A DNA stretch of 64,000 nucleotides from Timema cristinae (taxonomy: Eukaryota; Arthropoda; Insecta; Phasmatodea; Timematidae). The position numbers and the translations under genes are program-made. Of this stretch, positions 41,401 through 50,400 are shown piece after piece. The notes under the pieces are model-generated. The model ran no database searches and was not told the DNA's origin. It was given only the letters and a program-made list of their open reading frames with translations. Each line of letters starts with the position of its first letter. Within the stretch, counting starts at the first letter, position 1. The stretch lies in NCBI GenBank assembly GCA_039000515.1, contig JBCFYV010011164.1, positions 41,709,352 to 41,773,351 of the forward strand, given 5' to 3'.

Positions 41401-44400
41401 CAGGGCCCCCCGGCATAAGTCGGCATGGTAGAATGGGGCGCGTTGGCCAGTCTGGCATCCCAGGTACCCCCTTTATTACCCAATACCAAATTTGGTATTT
41501 GGTTGTTATTTGAGGTTAGATTGTTCTTTAAATTTAAAATGAAACTATTCTTAATTTAATGTTAATATTATTCACTAACCATAAGATCAAATTCTTTTAC
41601 ATTAAATCAAAGTCTATGATATAAAAACAAACTTTTTCCCCAGTAAAATGAATGGTGTAATAAATACATCAATTTTTTTTATATATTTTAAATTTGATAA
41701 AACATTAATTTTTTCAACTGTACACTTATTAAATAATTCACCATCTCAGAAGATTTGGCTGTCCACCATCGAATGTATTTTGAGAATTTGCATTAAATTT
41801 GGAACTCTAATATTATTTCACTATTTCACACATTCAAATTATGGACTTTCAAACAAGCATGACAATTACAACAAATTAGTTTAATAATTTATTCTAAAAG
41901 GCTTATAACTTACATGAAACACATCCTATAGGAAGCTTTATGGTAAGGCTTATTAATATTTCAACATAAGTATTTTGATTAGGCCTACTTTTGTAGAGGC
42001 TCATTGATTTTGAAAGTCTAGAACACACAATTTTTATTTTTTAACTTCCATTGCTTCTGAGAGCTTTATCATATAGAGCAAATATATTTACTGCATTGTA
42101 TTGTTGATAGAGTACTTTAGTTATCGTATATTACAGTCAGGGTTGGTTCTACAGGTTTTGCCTCTATGTTCCAATGTTGATTGGCCATAAATTTCTCTTC
42201 AAACTTAAACTCTATAATCCCCCATCTTTCTCTTGTACTCTTATTGAAAAAAATATATAAAATAGTTTATCATTCTTATCAAAAATTTAAAAAAACACTT
42301 AAGGATACCCAGAATGCAGCACTGATTTTGAAATAAATAAATTGCAATGGTCGGGGAAAGCGATGAGAGGTCCTTAAACTGAAATAAAATTGACATGAAA
42401 GACAGAGAGTAATGGGGAACGGATAAATGTTCTGGGAAATCTATAACAGTATCTGGGAGTAGCCGAGCTCCTTGCCATGCCAACTACAGTGTGGGCTGCT
42501 GGTTACTTCAGAATGTTAGACTCTGTCTGAGCTTTAATGTTTCACTATTAGCCATAATACAGCTTGTATATAATAATTATGTCTGGCCCTGGTCAGCACT
42601 CTTGAAAAACTGCTTCAAATACTTGCTACCCACACAAGTCATCCCACAGGCATTAGTCCCATCTGGTCTTTTTTGCCTGAGACAAGGATGTTGGAGTTTT
42701 AATCCCAACTAAGTGTACTGAGGTTGTTTTTTATAAATGGTTTTCCTCTCTCTCTCTTTTACTGCACATAAATGTGGGTACAGTAACTTCTAGTTATATC
42801 CTCCTCATCCCTTTCCCAATAGTGTAAAGATGCAATTTCTTGAGTGGGTGCTAAGATGTGAGGAACAAAATAATCCTTGTTAGAATAGTCTTTGAGGGGA
42901 ATCATACACATTATTAATTGGTCATGGGCCTAATTTTGTTTCAAATGAGTAAATATGATAAAATGACCCCCTCCATGAAACCCTTCCCCTCCTAAGACCC
43001 TGAAATATAACATCTGCTTTGGTTCTCAGGAGCTCACTTGAGAGGAAGTCTTTCTGGGGTTAAGACCTATGTTACTCGTTCGCTCAAAAACTGCCATGCA
43101 ATAAATAAAAATATACTTGAGTCCTTTTAACACAGTAGATAAGCAAAAAATTAATATCTTTTGTGAGGCAGAAAATGCCGGTCCCAAAGTGGTGTGGGGA
43201 AAGAGAGAGAACTGAATAATTGAAACAAGGATAGCACACTTAACATTCACCTTTGACATTACAGGTCAAAGTCACAACTTGTGTTTGTGAAAACTAAACC
43301 AACGTATTTTGAGGAAAGGGTTTAAATCCCAGCTGGGAACACTGGGCGTGTTTTTAACTTATCGTTTTGAAAGCATTAAGACTAATGATACAGTTTATAT
43401 TAATAAATTGTACCTTACTCGGCATGCCAAATGAAATCTATAAATGAAAATGTTATAACTAATTTATTTGTAAAGTTAATTTATTAGGTACAAGTTTATA
43501 TGGCATATAAACATACAATGGTGAAAATTGACTATGAAAATTATATTTGTAATAACATACTTGCTATTCGAATCAGTGAGCATGCGGAATAAACATCAAG
43601 CTCGACTTTGTCTGGTTTCATGGTGATGGAAAAGGCTTGGGCTTGAATCCCAGCTGGGTGTTCTGTGGGGGATTTTACTAAATGGTTTCCCACTCCCACT
43701 ATATGGAAATTCGGGTAAATTTCCACTCAATTCTAGCTTTCTTATTCCAACCATAGTAGTGTAATTATATGTGGATAATCCTAGCATGTAGTAAGATTAG
43801 GCTCAAAATATAAATTTGTTTATTTTCTCTTAATCAAGGATTCTCAACCTTTCTGGCCGGCCACTGGGCCAACCCCTTGTGAGAATTTTCATAAACATTT
43901 TGTTTGTTTTTCATATTTTTTATTTTGCATTCACTCACAATTTGTAGTGTCTTAATTTTGTAATCAATTAAAATTAAAATTAACATTTTTTACTAACTTC
44001 CTTACTGAGTTAGTTGAAATATATAAATAACAATAACGCGGAATACATTTATAGATTAAAATAGCTTTGGAAATCGATAAACTAGCACATTAACTAACCA
44101 CATTGTGATATCACTAAAATTAATAATACCATAAAAATGATTATTATATAGTCATTAAAAGGGAAATAACGGTCTCACATCGTGTGCCGTCGGCACGTGC
44201 ACTTCAGAGATTAATTACACATGATATAGGTTGATTAAGAATAGTTTTGAATATTAATAAAGGACCCTAATATAACAGAAGCTATGAGTTAAATTAAGAG
44301 GGAATGAACCAGCACTTACACGAAGAACAGATACAGACTAATACCATAGTGATACCACCCCTAGTGCACGCTGCCAGAATTTGAACTCACCAGTGGCTGA

Positions 44401-47400
44401 AATTATTATGATATAGCAGAGTTAGCTCTACGATAATTAAGATTAGTTGAAATGATATTGTTATGTTAATAGAGGATGACATTTTAATTTTTTGGCCTAG
44501 GAAGTTTAGAGGGGAGCTCCTTCTCATTTTACTATCCTTCATTTTTCCATATAGGAATGATTTTCACTGCGGTTTGGAGTAGTCTTTACACCAGCCCCCC
44601 CTAATTTCAATCTTCCACCACACCGAGTAGTAGTTTATTCTAGTTTTGGAAATTTTAAAATCCCTCATCTCACCAGCCCCCACTTGTAAAGATAAAGTAT
44701 GTAATATTAATGAACAATCAACCCATTTTTATACCAAACAAGTCAAGTGTACAATAAAAATAGACAAATTTTTGACTAAATTATAGTCCCTCTTCTTATT
44801 TTACTATATGATTATGAGTACATTTAAGAAGATTAGTTAATTATTATTAATATTAGAAAGCTTAACGGTTAATTATTTAAAATATATATTATTTTTGCAA
44901 CGCATTGTACTCCCTAGCCGATATGTTTGCACTTTAATGGTGTGGGTAGGAGAATTTTAGATTCAATGTACCCTCATTTACATGGAGGAAGAGTAAAAAA
45001 AGCCATTTATGAAGACAAAAATCGGTATGCATAGCTAGGATTTTGATGCCGATTGGCAAACTCACCAGAAAGCAAATTAGACGAACTTGTCGAGAATAAG
45101 ACTAGGTGAGCTTCCTTATCTTTCCATGACCTGTGAAACATATACTCTTATTTGGGGGTAGTGTTCGGGTGGTAGAGATGATAATGAGATGTTTTTGTGC
45201 ATTTAAAAATGAATAGAATGTTAATCAAAATGACCACTACAATTGCTCCTTACTTGAGCATATCAGATATGGTATATCCATGCACAAATATCTTGTGGGA
45301 AAGTGATGATTAAAATATATGAACACCATGAGATGTGTGTCAAGCTATTTAAAAACCTGACCTCCTAAAAGTAAATATAAAATATCTATTAGTTCATAAC
45401 AAATCCACCATTAGTTTAAAGTAAATTTAAAACCTAGCACAGTAAGATAAAAAGTAACTAAATAAAAACAAATTGCTACTTTAAAATGTAATTTTTACTA
45501 TGTAGAAGTAGATAATGGATAGTTTAGAAAGTATTCAGTCAATTGTAACGAAATATTTATACATTCATCTATAGCAAGTCAAATATAAATAAATGGTACA
45601 AAACTCCACACGGACTTTCTTACTCCATTGTTTAAAAATGGAGATGTTAAATAAAAACTCTTAATATATAAGAAACGAAATAATATATACCAGCAAACCC
45701 GAGAAAAAATTGTGTTATACTTACATTAAACATTTTTTGACTCCCAGATTTAAATTTTATGATTTTCCTTTTAAAGAATTAAAGTCCTCAATAGTGTATT
45801 TGTACAAAAAAAAAATTGGGTCTACAAGGGTCAATACCTCGTATTAAAATTATGACTTCCCATTAAAAATTTTGACATGTTATTAGAGGTTGCACATCTT
45901 ATGGTTATCGCATTTTAATTAAATTCCTCATTTATAATTTGAAACCAATAAAATAGGTAAATATTGACTATTGAGTCTAAAATGGTAAAGATAAATCATT
46001 GCTGTACAAACATTTCCCCTAAGAGGTTAAAGAAAGAACATAAACTTTTGAGAGACTTACTTATCTACTATATGGAATTAGAGAATTATTGCATTAAAAC
46101 TTAATTAGTATATCTGTACAACTAAAGCTCACAAAATTGTATTAATATATTTGCCAATATCTCAGAAACTATTGGTTTTATAAAGATACATTTGAAATAA
46201 AAGTTTTTTAATTTTAATAGTACAACAATTTTGCAACGGTAAGTTATTTAGTATCTTAATTAGTTGCGGATATATTTATTTACTTATTTATTTAATTTTC
46301 ATCTATCCCAACATTCAGAGGCTATTTCGGGACCTAAATCTACTTACATATTTTTGTCTACATCATCTATTGTACCATATCCAATTTTTAAACAATAATT
46401 AAATGATGTAATTTGCACCTAATTTAACTGACCTTATAATCCTACTATATAGTCTTTGTCTTACTAGTTGGTCCACCCTTGGTACCCTCCACCGCTGGCT
46501 GTCCCGACGACCTCTGGATATAATAGTCCCCAGAGTTGGCGAAAGCTCCAGCGGTGGTGAGCATCCCTTAAATGTTGGGATGGATGACAATTAAATAAAC
46601 AAATAGTTGTGGAGATAATGAAATTTCTGCTTCTGTAAAGTACCCTAAAAGTCATTTTCATGGAAAAATGAAATAAGCCATTTTATTTTAACCTAAATCA
46701 ATGCCTAGATATGAATTTTAATCAAAATTGTTAGAGCCAATTTTGAGAAAATAGGTTTTTTTCTTTTCGCTTTTTATTAATCTACTCTTAATTTTAGGGT
46801 CAAACAGACACACAGACAGGCGAGGCGGCATTGCAAAAACTACTTTTTAGGATTCGAGGGGTCATGAAACGTTGACATCCATAAACATCTCGGGTTAGAT
46901 TTTTTTTATGGTCACAATACTTGACCTTTAGTGTCCGAAAAGTTAAAAAATATATATATATTTGCGTTTAAATTGGAAATTATTGTTTTTATAAAAATAT
47001 ATTTCATATAGAATATGTGTATTATAAATAGACCTACATATTTTTAATCATAAGTAATTTCATATTTCAAATAGTTTCGGAGATGTGATAAAAAAAATAA
47101 GAATTTACGCATCATACCAGAATCCTTAAAGTCATTTTGCTGAAAAATTGAGAGTAGCCATTTTGTTTTTGATATTGATCAATGCTTAGAAATTAAATTT
47201 AATCAAAATCGTTTGAACCAATTTTGAGAAAATCAATTTTTTATCTCTTTGCCCTCCAGTAAACTACCCTTAATTTAAGGGTTGCATATCCAATTCCAAA
47301 AATCCTTCAGAGCAACCCTATGGAAACACTAGACACCAAATTTTAGCCCGAGAGGTAAAATAGTTTATGGTCTTGTCTGAAGTACAGACAGACGGAAATT

Positions 47401-50400
47401 CAAAAACTATTTTTTTTTTATTCAGTGGGGTCATGAAACGTCAAAAATTCATCAAAATCTTAATTTCGTGTGGTTTTTTTTCAATCACAATAATTTCTCT
47501 ACCCGTAAGATGGCGAGAAAGTAAAAATTTAACACTTACAGTTAATAGGTTTGGAAAATTTGATACATCTCACATCATCAGTTAAAATAGCTATTAAAGT
47601 GTAGAAAACAAAAATATAAAAAATTTTTTGGAAATCAAAATACAATTAGAATCAGATTTTTTTCTTCTTTTTTTTCCTCCAAAAAAATAGATTCACCTTA
47701 AGTGTTACAAAGCATACTCTGTGCGAGTAATTCGGAGTTCGCTTAAATTTTATATAGGTAAGAGGGTACAAAAAATAAAGATAAGAAAAAATAAAACAAA
47801 CAAATACATTAGGGGTTTGGAAATGACAAGAGGAACATAGTTCACATTTTATATCGCGGCCACTGGACCAAGAGGTGAGGGCTGCCTTTTGAATAAATTC
47901 TATCATTACTGCCAAATCCCTCTACCTAAGTTTCATTCTGTTGAAATGATCAGGAGGGTGTGTGAGATGCACAACGCAACTTCCCAAAAGAGTAAACAAA
48001 AAACAAACAAAAGGAAGAAAAATAAGAGCATTTAAAAGGAATTCTTAACATAAAGGGAAAAAACTCTTTTGGAATTAGTGTTTGTTAAAATAATAATCAT
48101 AGGGATTCTTTTACCTGTTTTATTCAGAAAAAATAAAATAAAAATATTTTGTGTTAGGTTAACTTGATTAGAAAAGATTTATTTTAATTTCGATTTCTTA
48201 GTTTCATACTGGAAATAAGAATTTAGCTATGAAAATTTAATCTTGAAATGTTTTCATGTTTTCAGGGGATCGAGGCCCACCAGGTCTTCCAGGCGAACGA
48301 GGGTTTACAGGTCTACCAGGCCCCACGGGCCCAATGGGTCCGATTGGATCCCAAGGGGAGAGAGGAGAGAAAGGTGATAAAGGCCCAGAAGGAGTAGGAG
48401 TTGAGGGGCCTATGGGCATAAGAGGACATCCTGGTAAGATATAGGCTATACATTCATGTACAAGATGTAATATGCCCTATAAGTAAACAAAATTATGTGA
48501 GTAATTAGGCACATATCTAAGCAGGTCTGGGGGTCTTATCAAACCAATAGCTTCTCTTGGTGGTCAAGCTATTTTTGTGCACTCACTGCTTGGTCGACAA
48601 GTTTGTTCTGGTCTTAGATCGCACGCAGTCCTAGACTCTTGCTTTGTCTCATGTATCGGTGTTGTCAGACTCCAACAGCTGTCAATTGGCAACATATTCC
48701 TAAAGAGTTGTCTACAAATCTCTTTCTTACCAAGCATGAGTGTGCCTGACTGAATTCAGACAATTAGCTCAAAAGATAGAATGACCATATGTCCTGTTTT
48801 GAGCAGGACAGTACTTTTTTTTTTTCTGTGTTCCAGTAAAAATATCATTTTTATATCGTTTTTTCATAAATATTGGTCAATTGTAACCTAGAGTAAAGTT
48901 TGCATCAATGGCTGCTATTGTAGACACTGGTCATTCATGTAGCTTATCAGTAAAAGCACATTGATTGAAATCAACAATTGCCCATTGTATAGACTGTAAC
49001 TTTAAAGTCAATTAATCATTCAGAGAAAATAAAAAATACATGTTGGTAACACTTCCGTGTCTCTTTTTTGTAGTGTTAGTTTTTTTTTCTGTGTGCCGGT
49101 CAGTAGCAGCATATGCATGTCAAATACTCCTTAAGTCCTTATTTTACATTTTTGGAAGTCTCAATCTTCAATTTTTTTAATTTTTTTTTTCGTAAAGTAA
49201 ATTTTTCACTGAAAAATTATCATGGTACGAGCATGATGAAATACAGTCGCCCCTTTGATCAACCTAAAGGGTTTTTTTTGCGGGTGGTGTGATGTGTGAT
49301 CATAAACATTTTGCTGAGCACAAATTACAGTAAATTGACACCAATATTTTGGAATTTGCTTAATCTAAAATCAGATTAGAACTCTGTTGAAGTTCATTAC
49401 TGTATTGAATTATTTGAACTATCACTCCAGCTCTCAAAACGAAAATTCCTGAAGTCAAAATGACATTCCTGCGAAGGCCTACATATAACCAATCATTTCT
49501 TAGATGTATATTTTTTGGGGCTTTTTTTTATGATTGGTTCACAAAAAAGAAGAAAAAATCTCATTGCGCTATAAATTCATTTAGTAAAATTTTGAGTCTA
49601 TTGAGCTAGAGCTTTGGTGGCGTTCTTTCAATTTTATTTGAAAAAAAATTACATTTCCCAAGTATATACAATAAGATTGTGTAGAAATACTGTACAGTAA
49701 TGTAAAGTAGGTAAGTGATATTGAAGGAAACCAACCTAAAAGGATAGTTAGGTTAGACCTAGATGGAGATAAACACACCTCTCTCTTAAATTCTTCTTAT
49801 TGTTTTGAATTTTCAGAAATATTCCTTTTTCATATAAAGAGCTATATTTAGAACACACAAAACGCAAAGAAAGACATACCTATGGAACTCTATATGTTAC
49901 GTATTATCCAAGAGTGTGATGGTGTGCAAAATGTTTTATAAAGGCTGTTTGAAGGAAAAGTGTGGCTTATTTTCCAGTAAACTGTAATAATTAATAAAAT
50001 TTATTTTACCTCACAAGAATTGTTATTAAAAATATATTAACTATATTTTAGGCACATCGTGGGATTTTCAACGGCCTAAAACCTTATTTGTTTTTATTAA
50101 TAGAATGAATTTATTTGAATTATCGAATTGAATATTATAATCCGAATCAATATTGATATTTTCGAAGCTTCACATATCTCTACCTATAACTTTTCTAACT
50201 GTCAAATAAAACTTTTCCTATGAAAGTTAGGCTGTATTATCCATTCCCCCTCTGAATTCAGCACATGTAACTTCTGTATTTAGGTCCAACCGGTCAAGAC
50301 GGGGTCGGGCTGCCTGGACGAGAAGGAGAGAGAGGAGAGACAGGACGACCAGGTACTGTATTTCATCTCGAATCACGCTAACATAGAAAAAGTATTCAAG

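Larger units (their letters stand above)
41464..48265. other. Intron 11, 6.8 kb
   Basis: Worn SINE-like segments occur near 42640-42860 and 43605-43800 on + and near 44930-45010 on minus. The family B body is recognisable from words such as aaatggttttcc. A hAT-style end (caaggattctcaaccttt) starts at 43839 without a found partner. A diverged tandem repeat with a nested element lies at 46.1-47.6 kb. 45010-46130 shows nothing. Confidence 0.5.
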
